A stretch of 64,000 nt of DNA from Chinchilla lanigera. Lineage: Eukaryota; Chordata; Mammalia; Rodentia; Chinchillidae. This document shows positions 26,238 to 37,960 of the stretch, piece by piece. A program made the translations under genes and the position numbers. Numbering within the stretch: position 1 is the stretch's first letter; the number at the start of each line of letters is the position of its first letter. The notes beneath the pieces were generated by a model. That model saw nothing but the letters and a program-made list of their open reading frames with translations, had not been told where the DNA came from and did not search any database. The DNA is taken from positions 2,948,811 to 3,012,810 of the forward strand of contig NW_004955423.1 of assembly GCF_000276665.1 (NCBI RefSeq), written 5' to 3'.

Positions 26238-26370
26238 AGTTTACCAAATTCTGGCATGATACATCACATCATTTGATCCTCAGAGCATCTCTCAGGTAGG
26301 GAGAGCAGCTATTATTATTGTACCTAAGATGAAGCAATGTAACAATTTCAAAGTCATTCAGATAGCCAAC
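26238..26370 (+). repeat. MIR SINE relic
   Basis: CATCATTTGATCCTCAGAGC … GATGAAGCAATGTAACAATTTC matches the MIR core and 3' order. Confidence 0.65.
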
Positions 26371-27245
26371 AACTGTTCATAGATGTACTTTCTGGTTTCC
26401 TGATCCCCAGTCTTGGACCATTTCTTTTTCACTGTCTCCAAAAGTTAGATCTCAGAGTTGTGACAATGTGTGGCCCTTGTAATTAGGGTGGTCAGCATGA
26501 CTGGGAAGATAAGGATGAGATTAATGAGTTCCTTAACTAGGCAGCCAGGGTGGCCTTCCAGCTGTCCTTAAAGGGCAGGTGGCCAAAAAGAAAATGCAGC
26601 TCTTGAGAGCAAAAACAGAACACAACATGGGCAGGGATGCTGAGAAAAGTTGAACCCAAAGCACTGTGACAAAAATTATGGAGTACAGAGATAAAACAGC
26701 AACGTCTTGAATGTAATCCAAAGGAGTGGGTGCCAGAGTCGCCAGGGCAATAGTTACTTGCATAGCTTTTAGCAATGTAGCTTCTTCAGTTTAAATTTAG
26801 GAATTTAGATTTAAATTTAGAACTTAGTTTTCTGATTCAGCCAATCTGGCTTAGAGTCCATAAAGGACACCTCTCCTTAGCCTAGGAAGTTTGATAAAGA
26901 ATGTTCATCAAATAATCCAAAGGATAAAAGCAGCAGAAAGCCATCTAGACAGACTTGTTTGAAGCAAAGTATTGGCAATGTAACAAGTTCTATTTTTAAG
27001 AAATAGTAGAAAGAGTCTGGAAAATAGTTTTATAGGACTTATTTTTGATACTTGCCTGGTACCAGGTACCAGACCAAGTATTGGGAATGTAGACGGACTC
27101 GGTTCTTGTTCTAACAAAACTTACATTCTTTATGGAACATTGATATCAACAATCACGTGGTTTTTCTGTAATAACTATTAGTATTATACAATAGTATGAA
27201 TATAAGCATATAAGGGAGAAATATATACTGGGTATTAGAATGGGA
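26371..27245. other. Intergenic DNA, nothing recognised
   Basis: No gene-like frame or named repeat. Confidence 0.45.
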
Positions 27246-27248
27246 CAG

Positions 27249-27303
27249 GAGCCCATATAGCTCAGTGGTAGAGCATGCCTTTAGTATGTGCAAGGTCTTG
27301 AGT

Positions 27304-27334
<31 letters not shown>
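27249..27334 (+). repeat. ID SINE ending in a (GA)n microsatellite
   Basis: GCCCATATAGCTCAGTGGTA … GTGCAAGGTCTTGAGTTCAC, then AGAGAGAG in place of an A-tail. Confidence 0.8.
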
Positions 27335-27834
27335 TGTCTGAACAGTGGAAAAGTAACCGGGGAGCCCAAACCAGTCTGGGAGATCAGGCAAAAATCCCTT
27401 GAGGAAAGGAAATGTAATTTCAGATCTGAAGGATGAGTCTGAGTGGCCAAGAGAAAGGAGGGAGGATAATAGAAAGAAAAAGGAAAAGAAAGAAAGAGGC
27501 ATTCAACTAGAACACTAATTACCTACTTCAAAACTATTTATGGAGAACCTACAATACTCCAAATATTCTTCTAGATTCTGGAGTATAGGTGCAAACAAAA
27601 TGAATACAGTTTCTGCTCTCATCAAATCTATATCCCAGTTTATGAGACAAATAAAATGCTAAAAAATAAATAGGAAATAAACTAAAAGTAACAATATTGA
27701 AAGATTTTAGTTATCTCCAAGTCAATCTATTGATTCAATGCAAATATCCTAGGTAGATTTTTTTGTAGAATTTGACAAACCAATTTAAAAATTTATGCAG
27801 CAACACATACAAGAAGAAAATCTTTAAAAATCAC

Positions 27835-28122
27835 CTTGAGATCAGAATGTTAAGTGAAATAACTCAGACACACAAGCCTAAATATTTCATGGCTGCTTTT
27901 ATATGACAAACCCAAATTATAAATAAAGAGCAAAATAAAAGACAGATAATGGGAAGTAGGGTGATAGATATTTCTCAAATGGGAAAGGGATGAAGAGATG
28001 AGGGAGGGGGAGAGCAAGGAGGGATGAGAAAAGGAATTAAGGTGTGCTATGTGTATGTACCAACTCTACATGAGTGATGTAACCATTATGTACTGAGAAC
28101 ATGGACACTAATTTAAAAAGAA
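27835..28122 (+). mobile_element. L1 3' end fragment
   Basis: TGTTAAGTGAAATAACTCAGACACACAAG, then a purine-rich 3' UTR and ATGTGTATGTACCAACTCTA with an A-rich end. Confidence 0.8.
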
Positions 28123-28148
28123 GAATGAAGTTGGAAAGATTTCAGTAT

Positions 28149-28508
28149 TATATTAGTCAGTTTTCATCCCTGGGACAAAAAGCTGACTCATACAACTTGA
28201 TGGAGGACAGGTTTGTTTTGACACAGTATCAGAGGTTTCGGCCTATGGTCAGCCGTCCAGTGCCAGAATCACCATGGCAGAAGGGGGTGGTAGAGGAAAT
28301 CTGTTCAACTTGTGGCATCAGGGAAGCAGAGAGCAGGGGAAGAGCCAGAGCAAAAACATTCCCATCTAAGTCAGCCCCCCGGGGGCTTACTTCCACCTTG
28401 GCCCCACCTATGGCCCATTCAGCTATGAACTTGTCAGTGGTTAATCCATTGGTGAGGTTGGTGCCCCATGATCTAATCCCTTTCCCAAAGCCCCACCTCT
28501 GAACACAA
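28149..28508 (-). mobile_element. MaLR-type LTR, antisense
   Basis: TATTAGTCAGTTTTCATCCC … TTTCGGCCTATGGTCAGCCG … CCATGGCAGAAGGGGGTGG … CAAAGCCCCACCTCTGAACA. Overlapping open frames on both strands (about 130-160 codons) fall inside the LTR and are not genes. Confidence 0.8.
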
Positions 28509-28631
28509 AAATCAGTCCCTATGCAGACAAAAGAAATAAAACTTCTAAAAGATGATATGGGAGAATTTCTTTGTGAACTTGAGATAAACCAAGGTCTCTT
28601 AATCTGGAAACTAACCAAAAAGGGAAATATA

Positions 28632-29032
28632 ATTGTCCTTTGGTATCCCTGGGACTTAGTTCCAGGACCCTCTCTGAACACTGAAATTCTCAAATGCTCA
28701 AGTCTCAAGTCATAGACAAATATAGGTAGACATAGACATAGACATAGACATAGACATAGATGATATAGATATAGATATAGACATTGATATAGATACAGAA
28801 ATATAGTTTGTATATGAACTATGGTACAACCTCCTATACACAGTAAATCATCTTTAAATTATAATAACTAATATAATGTAAATGCTATGCACATAGCATA
28901 GCTGTATTGTCTAGGGAATGATGGCAAGAAAAACAGTCTATATATGTTCAGTAGAGACCCAATATTTAAAAATGTTTTCTATCCATGATTGATTGAATCC
29001 ACAGAAATGGAACCTTCAGATACAGAGGGCAA
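28632..29032. mobile_element. MER2-like Tigger DNA-transposon relic with internal microsatellite
   Basis: The ends are inverted: TTGTCCTTTGGTATCCCTGG at the left and, reversed, TTTGCCCTCTGTATCTGAAGG at the right. The internal text (GACTTAGTTCCAGGACCC; AATGTAAATGCTATG; GATTGATTGAATCCACAG) is that of the MER2/Tigger family as I know it. A (TAGACA)n array lies at 28724-28763, followed by (TAGATA)-like units to ~28795. Confidence 0.75.
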
Positions 29033-29039
29033 AATATAT

Positions 29040-29878
29040 TGATAAATTAAACATCACTAAAATTAAAAACATCCACTTTTCAAGAGGATGAAAAGGTAAA
29101 TTACAAAGTAGAAGTATTTGTAATAAATGTAGCGGACAAAATACTTATTTTTGGAAGATATAATGTCTATAAATCAGTAAGGGGCATGTACACTGGGATT
29201 TCATACACACTCTAGACTCCTCCTTGTAATAAGAGAAATACAAATTAAAACCACAACAGAATACTACTTCATACCTGACATCTAAAAAATTAACAATATA
29301 GTACTAAGAATTATCTAGGATGTGGAACAAATAGCAGGAGAGTAAATTTGTACAACCACTTTGAAAGGTAGCTTGGAAGTATTTGCCAAAACTGAACATG
29401 TATATAGTGTATGGTCCTAAGATTCTGCTCCTAGTTATAATATACCACACGCAAATACATTCATAAGTGCACTAAGAGACATATTTATGAATGTTCATAA
29501 CAACATTATTTATAATAGCCCCTGAATGGAAAGGACAAAAATGTCCATCAAGGGAATGATTAAGCAAATTTGGTATTTTCTTGAAATGGAATATTACATA
29601 ACAGTTAAAGCCAATAAATCTAGTACATGAAACAATCATAAACATAATATTGACCAAAGGATGTCAGTCATGTAAGAATACATATTGCATGATTCAATTT
29701 ATAGCGCAGGCAATATTAATTGATGGAAGTTACATTTGGAAGGTAATCATATTATTTCTTGTTTGGGGGATGGTAAGTGTGTTCACATTATAAAAATCAT
29801 GAAGCTATATACTTACGATTTTTGTACTTTTCTGTATATTTATATGTTATAGCTCAATTAAAGCATTTCCTTAAGAAT
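29040..29878 (+). mobile_element. Old L1 3' fragment
   Basis: Late ORF2 and 3' UTR blocks such as GGATGTGGAACAAATAGCAG, TTGTACAACCACTTTGAAAG and AATGTCCATCAAGGGAATGA, all frame-broken, ending in TATAGCTCAATTAAAGC. Confidence 0.75.
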
Positions 29879-30015
29879 TGAGAACGTCCATCTCTCTAGT
29901 TCTCATTCTTTAGTGAAAAAATATTAGTGGTTACAACTTAGATAGGAACTTTAGATAAAAATTAGGGATATAAATAAATATTGTTAAGTGTTTCATTAAA
30001 GTATTTGAAATATAT

Positions 30016-30055
30016 GGTCCAGGGATGTAGCTCAGCGACACAGCACCTGTCTGAA
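30016..30055 (+). mobile_element. 3'-truncated, tailless ID SINE with duplicated flanks
   Basis: Only the 5' half of the ID element is present (…GGGATGTAGCTCAGCGACACAGCACCTGTCT); it stops near the anticodon region of the parental tRNA and has no B-box and no A-tail. The flanks GTATTTGAAATATAT (30001-30015) and GTGTTTGAAATTTAT (30056-30070) match at 13 of 15 positions, which fits a target-site duplication. Confidence 0.75.
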
Positions 30056-30070
30056 GTGTTTGAAATTTAT

Positions 30071-31735
30071 ATTTTATGTGATTTAGTCTTTTCCCATAAT
30101 TACTATATTGTGAGCTCAAAGTTGAATCAAAGAATATTTAGGTATAATTGAGGGAATCTTACACTTGACATATTAATTAAGTAGGAAAAGCTATAGTGTA
30201 GTAACTGTTTGCCCCTCCCTTACATACCCTCTGGCCCATACCCAAATGTCAATGGTTTAAAAACCACAAAAATTTATTTTTAACACATCACAAACTAATT
30301 AAATATTGGACAAGAACCTTCTAGATATGGTTCAGGGACCCAGTCTTCTTTTGTTAATGCCTCTACTTTCCGCTAGGTCCTTGAGATCTCCCTGAATTCC
30401 ACAAAGAAAATGGAGGAGATGTACTTTCTTTCCACTACCAAGACTCCAGGATGACATGTCCCTTCTAATCAGATAATAAGAATTAGTCAGTTGGTCTTGT
30501 AAAATACCATGGAGCTGGGAAATGTTGCAAGCTCTGTGCTGAAAAACAACACACAGGTATCTTTGACACATCTGGAACTCAAGGTAGGTCATAGGGTCAC
30601 TATGAAAGTGTTTAGCAAGGAACTTTCAGGAAGGGGGAATTGTAACAATAACAGTTATAAAATGGCATCTTAATCAGGAATTCTACCCATGCAAAGTTAC
30701 AAAAAAGACATTGGAAAAAAGAAACATCCTTTCCTTTCATGATTTGAGAGACAAAGGGTTTTGTGAGGAAGATATCTACTAAAAGGAAAATTGAGATGGA
30801 AACTCCACGGTAGTGAAAGAAGGAATATATCAAGGTTAAATGTTTAGAGCAGACTAAGGGAAATTAGTGAATTCAGGAGCTATTGTACAGGTCAGAGAGA
30901 CTTTAAGGAGAGAGAAAGCAGGGAGACAAAGCTGGGAGGACTATGGAATATTTTGCATTTTTCACTCTCCAAGAGTAGAGTAAGCCAAAAACATAGCACA
31001 TATTTCACCAAAAAGAGTTAAATTCTCACAGGAAATGCTGAAACTTATAGTTACTTCCCAATGTCCCTGGCAATAAGATCTGTACTTAATGGTAATAATA
31101 TTATAATGTAGCAAAACACGTTAAAAAACAATAGCTATCTAAAATAAGGGCACGCCCTGGCATCGTTCAAAATGCTGTTCCGGAGCCTCTTTGCTTTGCT
31201 TTGGGAGTGACTGGGAAGAAGGTGGGAGGGGTTTGTGCTAGAGCCAAAGAAAGAGGTCAGAAGGTGAAGAATGTGAGCTATTTAAAGATGTTCACTCTTA
31301 GTCCTCTCATTTAAGAAAACTTCTGGGAACAAAGCATATATCTGTTATTTCTTATGTCGACCTTGGTCAAAGTGATTATAGATAATAACTTATATACACA
31401 TTGTCCTGTTGCCTAAGCAACTGATACAGCTACCTGGAAGGAATCTTCTAGGAACGGTCCCCTGTGAAAAAAGAGTAGCAGGCAGAGCAATTGAATTTGC
31501 TGCTTAGACTATTCTCCAAGCCCTTGCTACCACCTAATAGAGCAGAGACTGACCCCCAAGGTGTATTAGGACAACGTTAGCCTGTTGAAACAAAGACATC
31601 TGATATTTGCTCCATTTTAAAAAGAAGAGACAGTTTCATTTCTCTTTCATAGACTAGGCTACTGTGCTATAGGTTGGCAGACAGCTCTTCTGAGTGCAAT
31701 CATTTTGGGGCCTGTGTTCCACCCTTATTCATGCT
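30071..31735. other. Intergenic DNA, nothing recognised
   Basis: No coding frame with gene-like character. 31141-31250 is slightly more GC-rich but unidentified. Confidence 0.45.
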
Positions 31736-31802
31736 CTCTGTGTCTGTCTGTGTGTCTGTCTGTGTGTCTGTCTGTGTGTCTGTCTGTTTGTCTCTCTCTC
31801 TC
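31736..31802. repeat. (TCTGTGTG/TCTG)n microsatellite
   Basis: A regular alternation of CTGTCTGT and GTGT units, ending in TCTCTCTC. Confidence 0.95.
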
Positions 31803-31980
31803 TGGGATTGAATCCAGAGTCTTTGCATAGAGCTATATTCTTAACCCTTTTCATTTTTTATTTTGAGACAGGGTCCCACCAAGTCACTAAGTTGTCCAGA
31901 TGGGGCTTGGACTTGTGATCCTTCTGCCTCAGTCCCCCAGAGTGCTAGGATGTATAGGCGTGTATCAACACTCCTGGCCA
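31803..31980 (-). repeat. B1/ID composite SINE, antisense
   Basis: A decayed ID half (GGGATTGAATCCAGAGTCTTTGC) and then the antisense B1 half (TTTTGAGACAGGGTCCCACC … TGCCTCAGTCCCCCAGAGTG). Confidence 0.8.
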
Positions 31981-32093
31981 AGAGAGTGTGTTTTAATGAC
32001 CGAGTCAAAGCTGACATACTCTACTTTCATCAAATTTTATTGACAGGAGCTTAGTCATGTGGCTACAATTAACTACTTGGAAGTTATAAAGGG

Positions 32094-32380
32094 TGTTATG
32101 GTTTGCATCTTGATGTTTCCCCAAAGCCTCTGGCAGTCATGGGTGCAGGCTTCTAGAGTTTGTGATTGATTCATGGTCCAATGCTGGGATTAAGGGTGTG
32201 AATGCTACACCTGCCCTGGGGCAGATAGCTAGATTTTCTGCTGCCGTTACGGGTTGCCCCTTTGCCATGTGCCACCCGATCTTGGAGACAACCTCTACAA
32301 ATTGTGAGCTAAATAAACCTTTCCTCCTTTAACTTATAGGTGTTGGGTATTTTGTCTCAACCAAAAAAAAAAGTAAAACA
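32094..32380 (+). mobile_element. Solo MaLR-type LTR, sense, internally deleted
   Basis: TGTTATGGTTTGCATCTTGA at the start; GTGAGCTAAATAAACCTTTC and GGTATTTTGTCTCAACC at the end. It is the same family as the LTR at 8474 but shorter. Confidence 0.8.
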
Positions 32381-32532
32381 AATCATATCCCTAGCAAGAT
32401 AAGCTCTTTAATAGCTTTGGAAGATGAGAAGTGGATTTTGGTGGATATCTGGCAGTATCCATCAGGGAGGATAGAGGGAGTAAAATAGAATCATTAAAAT
32501 TATTTTACATATATTGTTGAAGCAATACATAA

Positions 32533-32620
32533 GGGCCAGGGGTGTAGTTTAATGGTAGAACGTTTGCTTAGTATGCACAAGGCCCTTGGTTTGATCCCCA
32601 ACACTGAAAAAAGGCAATAT
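32533..32620 (+). repeat. ID-type SINE
   Basis: GGGCCAGGGGTGTAGTTTAATGG … GGTTTGATCCCCAACACTG; older variant, closer to the generic rodent ID. Confidence 0.85.
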
Positions 32621-32780
32621 ATAGGTGAACTTTATGCATATCAAAGTAGTATACACCATTTGTTGTGAAATATTCTCAAATTCTGAAAGTAATAATCTTT
32701 TCAAAATTACTAATAATGTAAATTACAGATTCAGATAATTTTTACTCCCAAGTTTGACTTGTCTTTAAAAAAATCAAAGT

Positions 32781-32876
32781 TTCAGGTCAGGAATACAGCT
32801 CGGTGGCACAAGCACCTGCCTGGAAAATACAGGGTCCTGAGTTCAATTCCCGGTACTGGAAAAAAAAAAAAAAACA
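32781..32876 (+). repeat. ID-type SINE
   Basis: GGTCAGGAATACAGCTCGGT … GAGTTCAATTCCCGGTACTGG, poly-A tail. Confidence 0.9.
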
Positions 32877-33069
32877 TAAAAAATAAAGATTCCTAAGTCT
32901 ATATTGTTAAGATACAATGAAGAAAAACAGATCATTAAAATATGTTTAAAAATGGAGCTAACTATTTACTGACTGCAAGAAGTGTACTTTAAATATAAAG
33001 ATGTACTTTACATATAAAGATTAAAAATATAGTGTGTACATTAAAGGAATTAGGATACATAAAATGAAC

Positions 33070-34410
33070 TGCAAAGACATGGTCACTTTATTTTCAACAA
33101 AGCTTCCATAGAAAATCAATGAAGAAAGGAAAATCAACAAACACTGATGGAAAAACCGGATATCTATATAGGAACAAAAAGAAAAACAATTATCCTTATT
33201 TCATACAATACAATAATTACAGTACAAAATTAACTCAAAAGTGTGATAGAACTAAAGATAAAGTGACAGTTGTAAAACTACTACAAATAAAATTGGAAAA
33301 ATACTGTTACCAGCTTGCCATAGGCAAAGATTTCTCAGAACACATAAAATAAGAATCATAAAGGGAAAATGTATGAATTGGACCACATAAAAATAAAATA
33401 TTTTCTCTTTGGAAGATAGTATTAAGAAAAGGAAAAGCCAAGCCACAGAATAGGTAAAAATATTCTCTACCATGTATCTGACAAAGAACCACCTAGTATT
33501 CAGAATACAATTTAACAATAAGTAATAGCCTTTTGGCTGAGATCATTAATTGGCTAATACTGCTTTCAAATTATTTAAACTCAGTAACATCTCATGAAAG
33601 ATATATTGAGTAAATGAAAAGATACTTAGTGTCAATTAGTCATCAGAAAAAAGCAGATAAAAACCACAATGAGATACCATTACCACCATTATAAAGCATA
33701 AAGTGAAACAGACTGACAGTAACAAGTACTGGTACAGTGGAAGATTAACTGGAACTTTTATACACTAGAGACAGGAATGTAAAATGGTACAGCCACTCTG
33801 GAAAAAAAATGTAGAACTTTCTTGAAAGTTAAACACACACTACTATACAATCTACTCATTCTCATTCTCCTCCTAGGCATATGCACAAGAAAAATGAAAA
33901 CATGATCACATAAAAATTTTTATGAAAATGTTTATAGTAACTTTATTCACAATAACTCCAAACTGGAAAAACTCAAATGCCCATCAACCAGCAGATGTAG
34001 TACATCCATACAAGTACTACTATTCAGCAGTACTACTGATCTATACAGAACAATATTCAACAAAAGGAAGATATATAAAACAATAGGGACGAACCTGAAA
34101 ATCATTAGACCAAGTGAAAGAAAGCAGACGCAAAACAGTACATGTTGTATGATTCCATTTATACAAATACAAACCATATTATGGTGATAAAACACAGATC
34201 AGGGATTTCCTGGAGCCAAAGGCAGATGAAACAATTGACTATAAAAGAAAAGATGACTCTTGGAAGTACTGAAAATGTTCTGTAGTACTTTTTATTAAGA
34301 TTGTGATATCTCAAATATATACAACTGTCATAACTCATTGAATTACTTATTTTAAATGGATAGAGTTCACTGTGCATAAATTGTTTATCAATAAATTTTG
34401 TTAAAGCTGA
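33070..34410 (+). mobile_element. L1 3' half fragment
   Basis: A run of late ORF2 blocks (TGGTCACTTTATTTTCAACAAAGC; CCATCAACCAGCAGATG; GAACAATATTCAACAAAAGG) with many stops, ending in L1-like 3' UTR. It contains the weak U2-like stretch at 33527. Confidence 0.75.
33527..33545 (+). pseudogene. Possible short U2 fragment (nt 11-29)
   Basis: AGCCTTTTGGCTGAGATCA matches U2 nt 11-29 with two differences and interrupts an L1 relic. No flanking duplication is seen, so this is weaker than the others. Confidence 0.35.
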
Positions 34411-35560
34411 AAGTCTTTTTTGTATCACTGTTCATAGCTCAAATCTATTTCTCACTCTGTAACAATTTTGATTCAGTGGTTCTGGTTCTTCCTTCTGAAA
34501 TCATGCTTATAAAAGCATAAACCAACATGACAAGTCCCTCAAATATTTGAAAAGAGACAGTTGTTGTCTTTGAATTTTTTCTTCATGTTATATACTGCCC
34601 TCTCCAGTCTCTCAGCCTGCTTCTTTACATATTCTTTAACTTCTTTAATCTCTCTACTTTCTCATCTTGAAACACGCTTTATTTTGTCAACAGTTTTTGT
34701 AAAAAGAATCATCCAAAACTGACTGCAATACTATAGGTGTCATGTGCCAAGTCTTGTTCAGAGGCGGTAGCATGATTTGTAGGAAGAACATGAACCTCAG
34801 TACCGGACAGTTTGATCTTTCTGATTCTGTCAGTGACCAATTCTTAAGGCAAATCTATCACTGTGGATTCCTCAGTATAACGAAGGAGTTGCAATTATTT
34901 ATTGGACATAAGATTGTATTTATTTTTAGTATCCAGAAATGAAAGTGTAGATAAAAATTCTGAGAAATTTTCTCAATTAGGAAATATAAATAAATTGAAA
35001 TACGTTGCTTAAGTGACTTTATGCTTAAAAATTTGTTTTCATTACTTAAAAAGACCTCTTTAGCCTTGCATCAGATTTGTACTTAGTGAGGTACACACTA
35101 TTTGTTCCATTTGCATGTGGATTTATAACCCTTACTTCTGATGTTAGAGATTTTTCCAGTCATGTGCTTTAAACTTATAAGAACAGACACTACACTTGAT
35201 CTTGGCCAGGTGCTTTAGACCATGCAGATTTGTGACTTGCTATGTAATCTCTGTGAGTTGGAAAATTAAAAACATATGGTAGCTCAGATGTTAGGTCAGG
35301 GGAAATAAAATATTTAAAAATTTTAGAGCTGGTTAGAGGATGTGATGCATATATTTTTTTTTTCTAGTGTGATTTGTATATGTGGATATGTTGGGAAACA
35401 TACCACTTGAAAATGAAGCTGAAAGAAAAAATCTTTTTTACATTTTAGGTCCACTCCAGATAAATAAAAGTGTTGCAAATACAGTGGGAATTTGTTCAAA
35501 GTCAGGGATTTTGAAAATACAGTTTTTCCAATTGCAACATTTAAATAACAACAAAAATTG
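34411..35560. other. Intergenic DNA
   Basis: Holds the antisense U2 fragment at 35172-35209; otherwise nothing recognised. Confidence 0.45.
35172..35209 (-). pseudogene. U2 snRNA fragment (about nt 18-54), antisense, with target-site duplication
   Basis: The reverse complement matches U2 from TGG (nt 18) through the branch-recognition region TGTAGTATCTG and on to about nt 54, with about three substitutions. The exact 8-mer GTGCTTTA flanks it at 35164-35171 and 35210-35217. There is no A-tail. Confidence 0.8.
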
Positions 35561-35649
35561 GGGCTGGGGATAGCTCAGCGGCACAGTGCCTGCCTGGCAA
35601 GTGCAAGGTTGTGAGTACAATTCCCGGTACCGGAAAAAAAAAAAAAAAT
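35561..35649 (+). repeat. ID-type SINE
   Basis: GGGGCTGGGGATAGCTCAGC … GAGTACAATTCCCGGTACCGG with a pure A-tail; two bases are missing in the A-box region. Confidence 0.92.
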
Positions 35650-36061
35650 CAGTGTCAATATCTGTTTAAGGAAAGTAATACAGTTTTTAGAAGGTATAAG
35701 ATAACAAACAATCATGCCTACAATATTTTCTGATTTAGGTAATTTTCTGCTAAATCTGGTAAATAGTACTTTAACCCTGGAACAAAAGTTTAAACTCTTC
35801 AGTATTATAGCTTATGGCGCACAAAGTGACTTATTTAGTCAAAACTTCCTCATATGACTTGTAATACAAAGCATCCTTCTGGGATAAATAGTTTCCTATT
35901 GGTTAATCACTCATTCATTTCTACATGTGTAAATGGAGTAGAAAGAGTAAGCAAAAGTTGTGGTATCTGGTAGGATTTTTTTTTTTAGTGTTAATGCTGT
36001 ATGTTTTTTCTAGGATGGCATAAAAAAACACCTAAAACAGGTGAATAATATTCCTAATATT

Positions 36062-36125
36062 CAATGACACCTTACAATTTGATAGCTTTTATTCAACAGG
36101 TATCTGAAAACAAATTCAATGACAC
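36062..36125 (+). repeat. Local direct duplication, copy 1
   Basis: ACACCTTACAATTTGATAGC … CAACAGGTATCTGAAAACAAATT is repeated about 460 bp downstream (36528-36590). Confidence 0.75.
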
Positions 36126-36527
36126 AATTTTTGTTTAATTTATTTTAAGAATAAAAGAAGGAAAACATCAACAGACATCCATTTACGAAACAGCTTAAGA
36201 ACAATACATGCAATATAGAGTTACAGACTGGCAGGAAATTAACAATGGTTGTTGCATTACATATTGATATCTTCAAAGTGGTTTCTCAGGAAAACAAATA
36301 GAGACATGGAAGATTGATAAAATAATTAATCATTAAGTGTTCCTTTCAGTAAAGAGATAGAAGTCAGTAGCACAACTATGTTAGCTATCTTGCATATACA
36401 TACATACATAATTTCCCCTTCTCTCTTTTCTCTGTTCCCTCACCCCAGTTGCTCTTTACTTTTGAGCATTTTCCTTTCATTTCACAATGTCTGTCATACC
36501 TCCTAATTTTTATCCACTCTTTCAGGT

Positions 36528-36590
36528 TCTGACACCTTGCAATTTGATAGCTTCTACTCAACAGGTATCTGAAAACAAATTTTAATGATA
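36528..36590 (+). repeat. Local direct duplication, copy 2
   Basis: ACACCTTGCAATTTGATAGC … CAACAGGTATCTGAAAACAAATT, nearly identical to the copy at 36062. Confidence 0.75.
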
Positions 36591-36759
36591 CATGTTAACT
36601 CATTTCAGTTTCACAAAAAAGAAAATATTTTACTTTTATATTTTCATATTCTTGATTCTTGAACTATCAGGAATTTTATTTCACATCCAGTCTCCTTGTA
36701 TTTTCTTAAATCCTCAGCCATCACCTTCCGGGATATGATCCTGGCTAGAATAGTTCAGC

Positions 36760-37960
36760 CTATACTGCTCTGCTGACTGGTGGCAGGACAGAACTCCTTC
36801 AGCTTGAATATAGATAGAATCCATTCCCTAAACACACAGATCTGATGCATTTATCCTGTCATCTGTTCTTCTAGGCATGCGCATTCATCATTTATATGGA
36901 TTCTCAGACATTTCTCTATCCGTGAAATGAATAAATTGTAGAGTGCTATTTCAATTTTGTTGTGACATTGGTGTTTCTTAGGCCACTAATCTGAGTTAGA
37001 TAAAGCAAATTTACAATGCAGGTAGTTTCTCTTTCCCCACCTAACACGATGAAGCAGTTTTTTACTCAGAGACCACATCTCCTAATTGTTGGAATCCTAG
37101 CTTTTGTGACAAACCTACCCAACTTATACTGCCCTATTTTCCAGATTATGACTAGGAGAAGGCACTTGATGAACTCGTGTCTTTACTACTGTGTCCTAAT
37201 AACCATCACAAGTAGTATATACTTTCATAAGTAGGCCTACCTTCCTGGCTGAATTTGTATCTCCCAATTGTAGAATTGCCACTGCACCCACAGTAACAGT
37301 TCATGTGTCCATACCACCATGTCCGTCTCAGCATTGTTCTTCAAGGCTAACAGATCTCTACGTGGAACCTTTGACTTTGGAAGGCTTTGCTGGGGGCAGG
37401 CCCAGGGAACAGTCTGTAAGCATTGCTTCACGGAGTCTCCAGTGTTGCCACAGCTTCTCTTGCTGCTTCATATTCAGACTGCTGCATGCTGGATGTGGAC
37501 ACATTTTCCCTGGGGTACCTCGCACTGTCAGGGCGCCTGAAGTCGGCACTGAGCTGCTTTTATTCCTTGTGCACTTCCTCCTGCCCATCTTCCCTTGCAA
37601 AAGGTATTGTATTCTTGGAACTGGTACACACTATGGACAAACAAAATTTCTAGAGAACGTTTTAGATTTAGCTCCTTCCCTCCTTGATTATTGATGGTGG
37701 CAGCTGCTGTGGGAGAACTTCTGCATCTCTTTCCCCTGTGGCTTCAGTCTGGGCAGATCTGGATATAGCACTCTCAATTTCTTTTTACCAAGAGTCGCCC
37801 AAAATGTTACAATAGATCATATGCACTGCATTTTCTCAATGCTTTGGAAAACTAAACATGAGATAACCTATGCTTAAATACATCCTAACTTCACATATAT
37901 CTCAAGTGAATAATTATCTGCCGTAACATTCTCTCACCCTCCCCTCTTCCTGGGAAGAAT
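36760..37960. other. Unidentified, partly GC-richer stretch
   Basis: 37230-37740 is more GC-rich than its surroundings and has overlapping open frames on both strands (longest 37305-37694, 129 codons, +). No splice-framed exon, no recognisable protein domain and no repeat family was identified. It could be an old LTR or internal retroviral fragment, a decayed pseudogene or a regulatory element. Confidence 0.35.

Noticed and set aside
28101..28708. Overlapping frames of 133 and 159 codons on both strands
   Set aside because: Both lie over an antisense MaLR LTR and the edge of a Tigger relic.
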